Shown piece by piece: positions 34,751 to 47,337 of a stretch of 64,000 bases of DNA. A program made the translations under genes and the position numbers. Position 1 is the first letter of the stretch; each line of letters begins with the position of its first letter. Under the pieces are notes generated by a model that saw nothing but the letters and a program-made list of their open reading frames with translations, made no database searches and was not told where the DNA came from. Source of the DNA: Trichaptum fuscoviolaceum (lineage: Eukaryota; Basidiomycota; Agaricomycetes; Hymenochaetales; Trichaptaceae); contig CAJSYZ010000002.1 in assembly GCA_910574455.1 (NCBI GenBank), positions 3,001,671 through 3,065,670 of the forward strand. The letters run 5' to 3'.

Positions 34751-34784
34751 AGTAGCCGTAAGCAAAAAAGAAGATTCCCTGATG
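34751..34784 (-). repeat. Right terminal inverted repeat of the 31-kb element
   Basis: Reverse complement of the left end with about three mismatches and one gap; followed by TT and then the resumed GH3 exon. Confidence 0.85.
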
Positions 34785-34786
34785 TT

Positions 34787-37700
34787 GTGCCTAGAAGGTA
34801 TGTAAATTATACTTCGCCCAACCGCATGCTGACGTCCAATACATAACCAACAGACAGCCCGCTTGGCGTCAGAGACGCTGATTTGGTTTCGGCTTTCCCT
34901 CCGTAAGACATGTTGCACTATCTTGTGGGAACGGGCTGATTGACTGAGTCATGTAGTGCGATTAATGTTGCCGCAACGTATGTCTGCAACCAGTTCATCT
35001 TGATCAGTAAATGATAAACGATACTTGCAGATTCAATCGGGACTTGATGAATCAACGTGGCGTTGCTATGGGTCAGGAGTTCAAAGGGAAGGGTGTTAAC
35101 GTAGCACTGGGCCCAATGATGTAGGGACACCGCTGGATTACTTTTACTCCTTTAGCTGATGGCAACCTCAAATGAAGGAACATCATGCGTGCACCTGCTG
35201 CTGGAAGGAATTGGGAAGGGTGAGTCTCTAAATATACAGCACCTCAAAACGATGTTGATGACTAGTCGGTCTCCTCAGATTCGGGGGTGATCCTTACCTG
35301 TCCGGTGAGGGTGCCTACGAAACAATCACAGGCATACAATCCACGGGTGTTCAAGCCACAGCGAAACATTATATTAATAAGTAAGGCGTATGCACCTAAC
35401 GAACCTCTTATGTTGAAGATTTCTGTTTTCAGTGAGCAAGAACATTCGCGAGAGACCAGCTCATCGAACGTTGACGACAGGTGTGCCCGTTTCTACAAAA
35501 TTCTCGTGTTCCTTTACGAGACTAATCTCATTTCAGGACGGTATGGCTATTTTTATGTTTCGCAGTACAATCCTAATCTATCACGCAACAACTCAGGAAC
35601 ATGAAATATATGCCATACCCGTAAACCCTTCTAACGCTAATCGCTTACTCTTCATTCTAACATGAAACCAGTTCCTTCGTAGCGTTCAGGCCAATGTCGC
35701 ATCAGTAATGTGCAGCTACAGTGAGCAGATCATCGATTCATGAATGTCGATCGTGATGTATTAATCCCAAACACAGATCAGAGTAAATCTCCTGCCTATC
35801 CATCTGTGTTTTCACGTTATGCTAACGAATGCGCAAAGTCAATGGAACGTTCGCGTGTGAAAACGACAAGACATTGAACCAGGTTGTGAAGGGCGAATTT
35901 GGGTTCCCTGGTTGTAAGTTCAGTAAGACTTACCACTTTCCGTCTGTGAGGTTGACCACGCCCTTCCAGATGTGATGTCGGGTATGTACAGAAAAAAAAT
36001 CGCGTCCAGGTATCGAGCCACAACCATTTTTTCTCTCCAGATTGGTGGGCTACACATTCAACAACTTCCGTCAATGCCGGTTTAGACGTGCGTAATCCAT
36101 CTAATTTTCGGTCGCCTGGAATTCACGTGTACCTACTTGCATTCAGATGACGATGCCTGGAGACATTGCACTGGGCTCTGGTACAACGTAAGGCATTGGC
36201 TGCTATCATCCTAGGATCATAACTTGAGCTCCTATCTCCAGTTATCTTGGTGCTACTTTAGTATCTGCTGTCAATAACGGCCAAGTTCCCGAGTCTCGCA
36301 TAGACGTAAGTTCCTCTTGCCTACATTTTTCTAGACGTCTGTTCCTGACCCTGACTCTAATTCATAAGGACCTTGCAACACGCATCCTTGCCGCCTGGTA
36401 CCTCCTTGGTCAAGACTCTGGCTACCCAGACGTTAACTTCAATGCCTGGACTGGCGGTGGATCTCATGTCAATGTGCAAGGTGATCATGCAACGTATGAT
36501 ATTCTTCGCCCCCCCCCCCCTTCAAGGATACACTCTAAAGTCCTTGTATGTTCTGCAGCCTCATCCGCCAAATAGGCGCTGCATCTGCTGTACTGTTAAA
36601 AAACACCAACAATGCACTACCGCTGAACGCACCGAAGAGCATTGCGATCATTGGGTCCGGCGCGGGGCCGTCCTCGAAAGGCGACCCCAATGCGTCAGTC
36701 ACTTGTTTTGTTCGCGAAGCACTCCACTTATCTTGCTTTCGTCAGATACTCTGACCGCGGTGGCGATGACGGCGTTTTGGCAATGGTGAGCTCTTTGTAT
36801 TCTATCTCTGTCTTCAAGCGTAACTAAGTTATTGGCTAGGGATGGGGAAGCGGGTTTGTCTTCATGATTAGACGCCGCACACTGGCATTCCCTAACCACT
36901 CTATGCTACAGAACCTGCAATTTCCCTTACTTGATTGACGTGTGTATTCAAGAGGCCTAACCGCGGTGACTTACTGATAAATGGCTCGCACTTCCAGCCG
37001 TTGAGCGCAATCACGAACCGTTCGAAGACCGATGGATCAACGATTACCTCTTCCCTAAGTGATACTGATACCAGCAGCGCGAAGAGTGCGGCATCCGGAA
37101 AAGACGTCGCATTCGTATTTATCACAGCAGACAGCGGTGAAGACTATATCACAGTCGAAGGTACTTCTCTTGATTAATTGCTGTGAGGACACTGATCTAA
37201 ACTCACCTCGAAAAGGCAACGAGGGAGATCGGAATAGCCTGGAAGCATGGCATAGTGGCGTACGTTATGTTTTCTCAGTCCTAGATTGGAAAGATCATCT
37301 TAGTTATTTTGTAGGATGCCCTCGTAGAAGCAGTCGCTGCAGCCAACAAGAACACCGTTGTTGTTGTCAATGCAGTCGGACCTATTGTCATGGAATCTTG
37401 GATCGATAATGCGAATAGTAAGTCCTTGTACTTGATACTTGAGGCCCAGTGTGTTCTAATGGCTAGTTATATAGTCACTGCTGTGGTATGTATCATCCTC
37501 GCGGACTCAAGTTATCACTCAAGCTATAGCTCTTTTGCTCTCTTTAGGTATGGGCAGGCCTACCTGGGCAAGAAGCCGGTTAGCAGAGCGTTCCACGTTT
37601 ATAGACGAAGTTGTCTAATCCTGTTTTGCAGGTAATTCGTTAGTGGACGTAATTTACGGAGCGGTCAACCCAAGCGGTCGTCTTCCCTATACGATCGGAA

Positions 37701-38442
37701 AGAGTGCAACAGATTACTCTGCTCAGGTTATCTACCAAGACGCATCCGCTCCAAACTACTTGCAAATTCCGTACACGGAAGGGATATTCGTCGATTATAG
37801 ACACTTCGACCAGGTACACAATATGACCAGGAATGAGTACATCCACGGTTAGCTGATGATCGAGATATCCCAGGCTAATATAGAACCGCGTTTCGAGTTC
37901 GGATTTGGACTTTCGTACACAACATTCTCGTATTCGGGCCTCACAATTTCTGGCTCCGTGTCTGGTGGCACTCGCCAGCCCAATGGCCCCGGACAATCTC
38001 TTGACCCATGGTAAGTTTCTTAATTTAATTTAAGTACGTTGAATAAGCAACTAATTTACACGCTATCGTAGGCTACATGACAAGGTTATCACAGTTAGCT
38101 TCACGGTGAAGAACAACGGAACCGTTGATGGCACTGAGGTAGACCTACACTCCAATCCATTGGGCACAGTGATCGTATCTAACCCTATTCGCCGAATAGA
38201 TTCCTCAACTGTATACGACGCCACCCTCCTCAGCGGCTACGGCGCCATTGAATCTCAAAGGTTTCGACAGCGTCGCACTAGCATCCGGAGCGTCTACGAC
38301 CGTCACTATGCAGCTGTCCCGTTTCGATCTGTCGATATGGAATACAGTCACTCAGAGATATGAAGTGCCATCTGGTACTTTTGGCATCTCTATCGGAGCA
38401 AGTAGCCGTGACATCCGACTCACTGGCTCCTTCACTGCTTGA
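34787..38442 (+). pseudogene. GH3 beta-glucosidase, 3' part (rest of split gene)
   Basis: The catalytic domain resumes at TG TGC CTA GAA and runs through about twenty exons to the stop at 38440-38442. Conserved blocks in order: [120 protein letters not shown] with the expected nucleophile Asp (codon split between 35981 and 36041-36042), MTMPGD, SDRGGDDGVLAMGWGSG, then the second GH3 domain (NTVVVVNAVGP, VWAGLPGQEAGNSL, NPSGRLPYT) and a fibronectin-like C-terminal domain starting VSFTVKNNGTVDG. Very short exons of 4, 6 and 11 nt are required at 35537-35540, 35777-35782 and 37475-37485. No stop or shift was found, so the gene was functional until the insertion. Confidence 0.9.
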
Positions 38443-38761
38443 TGTATCGTAAATGAGCTGTGGGATATCTTATTAGGAGGTGGATATCATTATGCATTAG
38501 TATTTGGGTTGTTTTTTCTTATCTATTAACGCCTTCTTTGTGTATGGTTTGTGTATGGGTATTTTTTTCATGTTCATAGGTAGCATCGTGTATATACTGG
38601 AGGGGATATTTATTTTTATGATGGCCGCTGTTGTTTTGGCCTGAAGCTGAAGCAATAAATAGGTTGTGTTAACCTTCAAGTCTCACGCCGTTCCCAGGGC
38701 CGGCTCGGCGCAGACCGTAGTCGTTGAGCAGGAATCCTTGCTCTCTTTCAACACATCAGCC
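38443..38761. other. 3' flank of GH3 and promoter of PHB1
   Basis: AT-rich after the GH3 stop, with AATAAA at about 38652; no gene seen. Confidence 0.5.
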
Positions 38762-39906
38762 ATGTCTTTCGTTCCTCAGGCGTTGTCAAGGCTCCTTGGT
38801 ACGTACAGCTATAGCTTCACAACTTCCTGTATCTCTGACGCGTTCGGACTGGTGCAGTGCCTCTTGGTGCGGCAGCTGTAGTCTTGCAAGCCAGCATCTA
38901 TGACGTTCCTGGAGGCTACCGTGCGGTAATGTTCGACAGGTTTACTGGTGTCAACCCGAAGGTATAATGTCGTTGAAGTTCTCCTTGAGCGCTTATACTG
39001 ATGATAGGCTCACAGGCGTCATCGGAGGGCACACACTTCTTAGTCCCCTGGCTTCAGAGGGCTATTCTGTATGATGTCAGAATAAAGCCTCGAGTGCGTG
39101 CTATTCTGTGGCCATTTTCCACGCAGACAGACTGAATTCCAAACGCGTAGAACATCTCAACAACGACTGGCTCAAAAGACTTGCAGATGGTGTCCATCAC
39201 TCTCCGTGTGCTTTCGCGGCCGGACGTCGAGCATCTACCCAAGATTTACCAGGGTCTCGGCCTGGACTATGACGAACGTGTGCTGCCGTCGATTGGAAAC
39301 GAAGTGCTGAAGAGCATCGTTGCGCAGTTTGATGCTGCTGAATTGATCACGCAGCGTGAGGTGGTGTCGTCGAGGATCCGAGAGGACTTGCTTGCGCGTG
39401 CGAATGAATTCCACATTACGTTGGAGGATGTTTCGATTACGCACTTGACGTTCGGAAAGGAGTTCACCCAGGTAAGTGTCTATCTTCTCATCGGTAGTAC
39501 AACACTGACGGTAGTCTCAGGCGGTCGAAGCAAAGCAAATTGCGCAGCAAGGTGTGTTCATTCAGCGGTAGACGATGAAGCATGCAACTAAACACAATGC
39601 AGATGCCGAGCGTGCAAAATTCATTGTCGAGAAGGTATGTCGACCTTCCATTCTGGCTGATATGAAAGCTAATTTGCGCGTCACCAGGCGGAGCAAGAAC
39701 GACAAGCGGCGGTTATCCGCGCAGAAGGAGAAGCTGAGGCGGCCGCGACAATTTCGCGTGCGTTGGACAAGGCTGGCGAGGCATTTGTTGCATTCCGGCG
39801 AATTGAGGCAAGCAAGGCGATTGCTCAGTCGCTGACACAAAATCCGAATGTAACATATATTCCGAGCGGGGGAGGAAATATTCTACTTAATGTACCGACC
39901 AAGTAG
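38762..39906 (+). CDS. PHB1: Prohibitin 1, mitochondrial inner membrane
   Basis: Subunit of the ring-shaped prohibitin complex that stabilises inner-membrane proteins and cristae. Exons give [12 protein letters not shown], a hydrophobic N-terminal anchor ([20 protein letters not shown]), [29 protein letters not shown], then the PHB core with [85 protein letters not shown] and a C-terminal coiled coil ending [15 protein letters not shown]. The HLTFGKEF and AVEAKQ signatures point to PHB1, not PHB2. Six or seven GT-AG introns of about 50 nt interrupt it, including one of 59 nt at about 39092-39150. Length matches the family. Confidence 0.95.
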
Positions 39907-39989
39907 TCATAGCACTCAAATTATAATATACAGTTCAGTCGGAGATTGAAAGTGCGAGATTAGGGTTGAGTAAGCGCCGGTGTGCTGCG

Positions 39990-40130
39990 TGTTCCGTCCC
40001 CGTCTCCCTCTGTCTCTCAGTCTCTGTCTCCTCAGTCTCGTCTTCGTGTCTGTTGTCTGTCTCCCTCTCCTCTCTTCCTCTCTGTTTTTCTCTCTGTTTC
40101 TCTCCTCTCTGTCTTCTAAGGACTCCATTT
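39990..40130 (+). promoter_or_regulatory. Pyrimidine-rich tract upstream of the RRM protein gene
   Basis: A long run of CTCTCT/TCTGTCTC on the plus strand ends about 120 bases before the ATG at 40253. CT tracts of this kind are common near transcription starts of strongly expressed fungal genes; that role is inferred. Confidence 0.35.
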
Positions 40131-40252
40131 ATTTTCCCTCAAGACCTTCGTTTCTGACCTGTAACTCCCGTTTTGCTCTCTGCAAATTTTGCGCACTGAC
40201 CAACATCGAACTTCCAGGTCTTAACGATCTCCTTTTCGTATCGACATAAATC

Positions 40253-41722
40253 ATGAATCCGCTAATGGGAGGTCCTGTGTCGGGTGAGGTTCCGGTGCGT
40301 CATTCATCTTCTCTTCTGCATGCGTTCGCCACTGATCATACCGATCTTTGCGCATCTATCCGATCACAGAGAAAGGCCCATCTTTACGTCGGAAACCTTA
40401 GCCCCAGAGTCACAGAGTATATGCTCACAGAAATCTTTGCCGTGGCCGGTCCAGTCCTGCAAGTAAAAATAATCCCCGACCGCAACTTCCAGCATGGCGG
40501 CCTCAACTACGGCTTCATCGAGTACACCGATATGCGCGCTGCAGAGACCGCTCTCCAGACTCTCAACGGCAGGAAAATATTCGACACCGAGATCCGTGTC
40601 AACTGGGCCTACCAGAATCAGACTGCGAAGGAGGATACTTCGGGTCACTTCCATGTTTTCGTGGGTGATCTTAGCCCAGAAGTCAACGATGATGTCCTCC
40701 GCAGGGCCTTCGCTGCCTTTGGCTCTCTCTCTGATGCGAGGGTCATGTGGGACATGAACTCAGGCAAGTCTCGAGGCTACGGATTCCTTGCGTTCCGCGA
40801 CAAGACCGACGCTGAGCAGGCCATTGCAACGATGAATGGTGAATGGTTGGGTTCTCGCGCCATTCGCGTCAACTGGGCGAACCAGAAGACCCAGGGTGCT
40901 ATGCCGTCGTCCCCGCGTCCGGTTGGCTCTGGTAGCGCGCCGGCTCCGATCAACTTCCAAGGCGGCCCATTGTCCTTCGAAACTGTCGTACAGCAAACGC
41001 CTGCGTATAACACGACCGTCTATGTTGGCAACCTTGTCCCATACAGTACCCAGGCGGACCTCATCCCACTCTTCCAATCCATTGGCTATCTGTCTGAAAT
41101 TCGCATGCAAGCCGACCGTGGCTTCGCATTCGTTAAATTGGATACGCACGAGAATGCTGCCATGGCGATTGTCCAACTTCAGGGTCAGATGGTGCATGGT
41201 CGTCCGATTAAATGCAGCTGGGGCAAGGATAGAGCGGATGGCGGAACCGTTCAGCCTGGTTCTGCTATCAGCCCGACGCCGGGTTCCGCACCGTATGGAA
41301 ACATGGTGAGCTATTTTTCCCACATTCTTAACTGATGGCATGCCTTACATTGACTTAGGATGCGCAGTCCTCTCCGTACGGTATGCCTCAGGCAAATGCG
41401 GGCTATGGACAGTATGGTTTCCCGGGCTATCCTGGCTTTGGTGCTGCTGGCGCTGGAGGTGCCGCTCCTGGCATGCCTTCGCCTGCAACTGGTGCCGCTG
41501 GCGCTGGTACGGTTGGGTCCCCAACTGCTCCGGGCGCAGATGCGAACGCAGCTGCTCAAGGTCAACAGGCTCAGTGGGGCAGCAACCCGAGTCAGTACTA
41601 TAACTACTGGGGTGGTATGGCTTGTCCTTCCAGTCCTCATTGATTTGATGCTAACATCAACTTGTCTAGGTTACTACGGTCAACCCGCTGGTGGCCAGAC
41701 AGACGCTAATCAATCCGCTTAA
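40253..41722 (+). CDS. PUB1: Poly(U)/AU-rich RNA-binding protein, three RRMs (PUB1/TIA-1 type)
   Basis: Post-transcriptional regulator predicted to bind U-rich mRNA and join stress granules. RRM1 starts HLYVGNLSPRVTE with RNP1-like LNYGFIEYTD; RRM2 starts FHVFVGDLSPEVNDD with RGYGFLAFRD; RRM3 starts TTVYVGNLVPYSTQ with RGFAFVKLDT. The inter-domain motif IRVNWANQK is typical of the family. The C-terminus is Gly/Ala/Tyr/Gln-rich and split by two introns (41306-about 41358, and 41624-about 41669), ending YYGQPAGGQTDANQSA. The N-terminus before the first RRM (VPVRHSSSLLHAFATD) is poorly conserved and may contain a retained intron, although the frame is open. The symbol follows the yeast homologue. 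Confidence 0.9.
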
Positions 41723-42278
41723 ATGATTATTCTCTTGGTTGTAGCTTTGGTCCTTCACAATCCTTTGCTCTCAGTCATCGTCTTCAGAGTGTAATCTCAA
41801 AGTTTATATCTTATCTTTCCCTCTCGCTTTCCCTTTTCTTATTCTTCCTCCCTGCTCACAACAACTGGCTCGAACGTCTCTTATCCGCATCATTGTATCG
41901 GTGATAGCCATAACTATATGTTTCTCTGACTTCTTACTCTTCGACTTATTATCTGAACCAAATTGCGCCCGTACCCATATCTGAACGAGTCTTCAAAATA
42001 TAAAAGCTGGTGTACTGTCTTGCTATTTTCAATGCGTGATATGATCTGGCCATTTAGCTGATATCGTCAAGTCAAACCCGAGAAATGATCTACAATTCAA
42101 TACCACTAGGAAGTACAGAAAAGACAGATAAATAAGCAGCGAGAAACGAAAACGAAAGGGACAGTGGATATATTTTGCGAACGGGGTATCGCGAGGCCGA
42201 ATGACGCCCATACGACAGCAGATAGAAGTGTGAGAGGATAGGGCTACATATCGTCCATTGCCTTTTCATCGTCAACCT
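41723..42278. other. Convergent intergenic region
   Basis: 3' flanks of the RRM gene and of ATG16 (opposite strand). No gene seen. Confidence 0.5.
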
Positions 42279-43296
42279 CTAGCCATTCGGACTCAGACTC
42301 GTGGTGGGATCCTGCAGAGATTTTGTCCCATCCTTCGTCTGTCCCAGCTTCCGATCCCCGTTCGCCACCCCGTTTCCCGACGCCGTGGTCGAGGTGTGTG
42401 ACACAGCTGACCGCATGTCAGCGGTGTCGTCGCCTCCCACTGAGCTGGGAGGCGCTGAGCTCTTTTCCCGCCAGTTGAGCACATTTTGGTGCCGAGACCG
42501 TATCTCGTCGTAGAACTCATTTGCTTGATTCATCTTGTTCACCTCCGCCTGCTTTGCGTCCAGCCAGCGCTGCAGCAGTTTTGCGTTGTCTCGTTGCAAG
42601 ATGCTGTTCCGCTCCTCCACCTGGCCAAGCTCGAGTTGCAGAGTGCTGATCTCGTCATGTAAAATCTGAAAGTACACGAGTGAGCTCCTGTTTCATCGTT
42701 TGAATGACTACCAGAAGGCTCACCTGTGCCATCGAATCCTTCTCCGCCATCAGTTCACCATGCTGGCTGACCTTCCTTCTGAGCGATTCTATTTCTTCTC
42801 GGGCTTTCCTTAAGTTATCAGACTCCGAGCGCGCCAGCTCTTCCTTCTCACGAAGCGTCTCCGTCATCGCTAATAGCCTCTGCGCATTCTGCCCTTGTGT
42901 CTTGTATACTGTCGCTAGCTCATCTCTTAAGGTCGATATCTGTTGCTCAAGGGATGTCACATATGCAGCGCGAACGGGGTTGCTATGATCGGATGAGCAG
43001 AAGCCTTTTGACTGTAGCTATGGGTCACTCACTCATCGGCGCCAGGAACGAAAACAGTTGACGAGTTGGGGTTAGAGCGCACTGTGCCGACGGCCTTGAG
43101 TAGAGAAGCATTGCGCTCTTTCAGCAATTTCGTCTGCTGGGCAAGCCGTCGATCTTTTCCCATTGTGAGTCGCGTGAAGCAAGACAGTTAGGCAAGTCGA
43201 CGTACATTGCTCTATGATTGGTGCATACGCTGCTTCACGATTATTCCGCTCTGTGAGCCGTTGTCTGAGCACCTCTTGCCATGACGCCTCCGCCAT
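42279..43296 (-). CDS. ATG16: Autophagy protein ATG16
   Basis: Coiled-coil subunit of the ATG12-ATG5-ATG16 complex that directs lipidation of ATG8. Four exons on the minus strand: 43206-43296, 43033-43153, 42724-42982 and 42279-42665. The N-terminal ATG5-binding helix reads SWQEVLRQRLTERNNREAAY. A long coiled coil follows (LEQQISTLRDELATVY, LRRKVSQHGELMAEKD, HDEISTLQLELGQVEERN), with the fungal hallmark LLQRWLDAKQAEVNKMNQAN and a Ser/Thr-rich tail. There is no WD40 domain, as usual in fungi. Length is about 285 residues. It starts 323 bp from, and divergent to, YPT7. Confidence 0.9.
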
Positions 43297-43619
43297 CGCG
43301 CACGGTGTCGAAGGACAACACGGGCGGACTGCGAGGGGTTTTGCTCACTGAGCGGACCACGCAGCGAGAGTGAGGGCGACGAAGAAGGAAACAAATCTGA
43401 ACTCCGCTAGAACATTCCGAGCTTCCGGTTTTAGGCAATTGCGACACATTTTGAGCATAATTACGTCAGCTGATAGCCAACTCCAAGTGACTGAGCACGG
43501 CAGCTCTCGCGTTTGCCTTCATCATTCCTCCGCCTTCTTGCTCCTGTCCGCCTTCCATCCTCCTTAACCACCTCTGTTGCTACTGAGCCGCTCGCATACC
43601 TGTTAACCGACGTGGAACA
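43297..43619. promoter_or_regulatory. Bidirectional promoter region ATG16 / YPT7
   Basis: 323 bases lie between the two divergent start codons. There is a CT-rich stretch near 43520-43570 on the YPT7 side. I recognise no specific operator. Confidence 0.45.
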
Positions 43620-44605
<986 letters not shown>

Positions 44606-44968
44606 TTGTATAAGTCCTCAGCCGTACTACATATCGTTTTCAGGACACATCATGGCCCTTATCTACACTCCTTCCGTACGCGCGACGCATACGATTACCC
44701 TTCTGTGCACCATCTTTTTGGCTTCCTACCGTTAATATACTTCGCTTAGTATTTGTCTCCTTTCACATCATCAGTTTCCATTGTGCAACCTCAGTTATTA
44801 CTTTTCCATTCTTTACCAATATATCCAGATGATCCCCACCATTTGTGATAATATAACCCAAGCTACACGGACTTCTACCGCGACAATTACATACAGGTAA
44901 GCGTGGAAAGTGCAGGACAGGAGGTGACTCTACGAAATAAAAGTTATTAATGATTTACACATGTCTAC
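44606..44968. other. Convergent intergenic region
   Basis: 3' flanks of YPT7 and the aminotransferase; no gene seen. Confidence 0.5.
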
Positions 44969-46633
44969 CTACTCGGAAACGATAACACTCCAGTCGCTGG
45001 GGATTGCACCCATCTGGCGACCTGACAGCTCCTTCCAAATGACACGGGAGATTGGACCCATTCCATCCGGACCAGTCGGGATGTGTACATCCTCGCCAAG
45101 GTAGCCTATCCTGTCAACCGGGGAGATGACAGCGGCCGTGCCCGCGCCAAACAACTCAACGAGCCGCCCAGAATGCGCAGCATCCTTGACCTCCTTCATA
45201 GTGACAGCCCGCTCGTTGACAACGAGGTCGCTTGAGAGCCCGTCGAGCTTGAGCGAGCCGGAAGTGTGTCCCCGCGCGAGGGCGAGGACGGAGTCGCGTG
45301 TTATACCAGGGAGGATCATACCGTCCAGCGGGGGTGTGACAAGTTCAAAGCCGCCGTTCTCGGTCTTGAAGACGACGAAGAGATTCATAGTACCGACCTG
45401 CACCAGTGTGAGCGGACATAATCAATATATAATTATATGGAGGACTTGCCTCAGTAAGATAGTGTTCAGGTCCGTGAAGCCACAGGTTCTGGACGTAACC
45501 CTTCGCAGCAGCTTCTTTTTGAGGAACGACACCTGGAGCGTAGTTCGAGCCAAGTTTGTATCCACCGGTACCTAAACAAATAGTACTTCAATCAAGTTAT
45601 GGAAAACACCGCAAAGAGGCATCTTACCCCCAGGTGCCGCACGGATGTACTCCGTTGTACCATATAATGCAACCGGTTTGAATCCGTTTGGATAGTACGG
45701 CCCGACCGGACTGCAGATAACAAATAGTAATGCTTCATTTGGAGGACCGACACCAATTGCCTTCTGGGTTCCAACTGTAGAAAATTATTAGTATATGCTG
45801 AGTAGCATTTAGGAAATACAGGCTCACTAAGTGTAGGACGGACATATAAACTGTGTCCAGGTTCCTGAGGGATCCAGTGTTTGTCTAATCGGACGAGGGC
45901 TTTGATGAGTTCTAATAGTGCATCACTGTTGAAAGTCTGCAGGCAACGGTTGTAACCTCTCAACATCTAAAATGTAATTCAATAACAAAACTGCTGACCG
46001 GAAGTGCTATGCGCTGCGCACTAGAGTTCATACGCTTCATGTTCATATCCGGCCTGAAGAGTGTCACCTTCCCGTTCAGGTCCCGGTAGGCTTTCATCCC
46101 CTCAAAGAGTGTCTGAGCATAATGGAAGACTGTTGCACTCGGCTCTAAACATAACGGGCCGTCTAAGCAACAGTGCACCTCGGTAAGCAATAGGAAAGGC
46201 GGTATCGGGCATGCGAGACATACAAGGTTGAATTTTAGGGACATCCCAGCCACCCCAAGCGGTCCACGGGATGGTCAACATATGGTCGGTCTGACCGGAG
46301 CATAAGCAAGAGCCATCCGGAGTGCAGGACATGTTACTCACAAACACTTGGCCAAAGACAAGGCTCGACGACGGTGGTGTTGGGCGGGGGCTTTTGTTCT
46401 TCTCGACCACCAGTCTCGCGGGCTTTTCGTGGATGAGTAGTTGTTTTCAACGGTGACTTGGAGTAACGACTCGCCTCTATTTCTGGAAGAGAGCTGAATT
46501 CGCCCGTCATCGGATCTCGCTGAGCATTTCTTTTTACAGCGGTCAGACTGAGATAGGCTTTGTTGGAGCTGAAGCTGGACTTCTTTCCAGCATTCTGGGC
46601 GATCCGGGTAGCGCGAAGAGCTGCGAAGGCCAT
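44969..46633 (-). CDS. Branched-chain amino acid aminotransferase
   Basis: PLP enzyme that transfers the amino group between Val/Leu/Ile and 2-oxoglutarate. Exons on the minus strand start at 46458-46633 (ATG at 46631-46633), 46342-46414 and from 46290, with more downstream to the stop at 44969. The N-terminus (ALRATRIAQNAGKKSSFSSN) is basic and lacks acids, as in a mitochondrial presequence. The core shows PPSSSLVFGQVF, TDHMLTIPW, TVFHYAQTLFEGMKAYRD, LFRPDMNMKRMNSSAQR, SLYVRPTL, VICSPVGPYYP and GGYKLGSNYAPG with the PLP-binding Lys. YLTEVGTMNLFVVFK, LDGMILPGITRDSVL and ELFGAGTAAVISPV follow. All hallmarks of class IV fold are present. Whether it corresponds to yeast BAT1 or BAT2 cannot be said. 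Confidence 0.93.
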
Positions 46634-47337
46634 TGGAGGATGAAGAGGGGGAAGAAGAGGAAGGGTAGGACGAGGAGGATTGAGTCAGAGCTGTAACTTG
46701 AACTGCTGTCGATAGGATTTGCAGATTCCGCCAAAGTCCGATTTTCCAAATAAAGTCACGTGCAGCCAGGCTGCCCGGCGTGAGTGATCGACGCCGCGTT
46801 CTCCGGACCTTTTAGCCGACTTTCCTTCTTATCTCTTACAAGTACGACCTGTATGTCCGTGTCTGTGTGGGTATTAGTGAGCTTGTCGAGAGACGTAAGA
46901 AAGGAAATTATATGGAACATTTACCCGATAGACAGCTTATAGTCTTTTAATTCCTTTTTCCATAATAATGTACATTGAGACCATCTAATGATTCCAACTT
47001 GAAGTCAATTCGACGAATAGAATTCATGCTTGGAGCTGCCCAATGAAATGCGAACGTACGCTTCTCACCTTTACCGGAGCTTCCCACTAACACTTTTTGA
47101 TATGCCCCGTTTTCTCTTATTTTCCTGTTCTTTTTTTATACGATGAGCTTATGCCAGTGTTTTACTGCATAATACAATATAATAAATGAGAGTTAGAAAC
47201 GGACAGGGTATGGGGGCGATGAGCTCATCACGGCGCGACTGGCTTTCCTCATCGATCTTCGCGGTGCACACGGTCCCAGCGCATATTACACACCCTCGTC
47301 ATCCTCTTTCCTCCTCCCCACCCAACTCAACGACACG
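46634..47337. other. Divergent intergenic region
   Basis: 704 bases between the aminotransferase and the lactonase start codons. It is AT-rich around 46900-47180, with T-rich tracts near 47100-47140. No gene seen; both promoters expected. Confidence 0.5.

Larger units (their letters stand above)
3707..34784. mobile_element. Giant Plavaka-type DNA transposon carrying cargo genes (31,078 bp)
   Basis: The two ends carry inverted repeats: the left end reads CATCAGGGAAACTTCCTTTT and the reverse complement of the right end reads CATCAGGGAATCTTCTTTTT. Both continue into GCTTACGGC. The dinucleotide TT lies just outside each end (3705-3706 and 34785-34786). Deleting the element plus one TT turns PG|...|TTG TGC CTA GAA into an uninterrupted GH3 stretch, PGLCLED followed by SPLGV. 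Inside are a Plavaka-family transposase gene, several multi-exon cargo genes, nested elements and dense short palindromic repeats. Plavaka transposases are known from Basidiomycota and related to CACTA enzymes, which leave 2-3 bp duplications. No tyrosine recombinase of the Starship kind was seen. That the transposase mobilises the whole 31 kb is inferred. Confidence 0.85.

Noticed and set aside
3707..34784. Starship or Crypton type element
   Set aside because: No tyrosine recombinase gene was found; the only transposase is of the Plavaka DDE type and the ends are inverted repeats.
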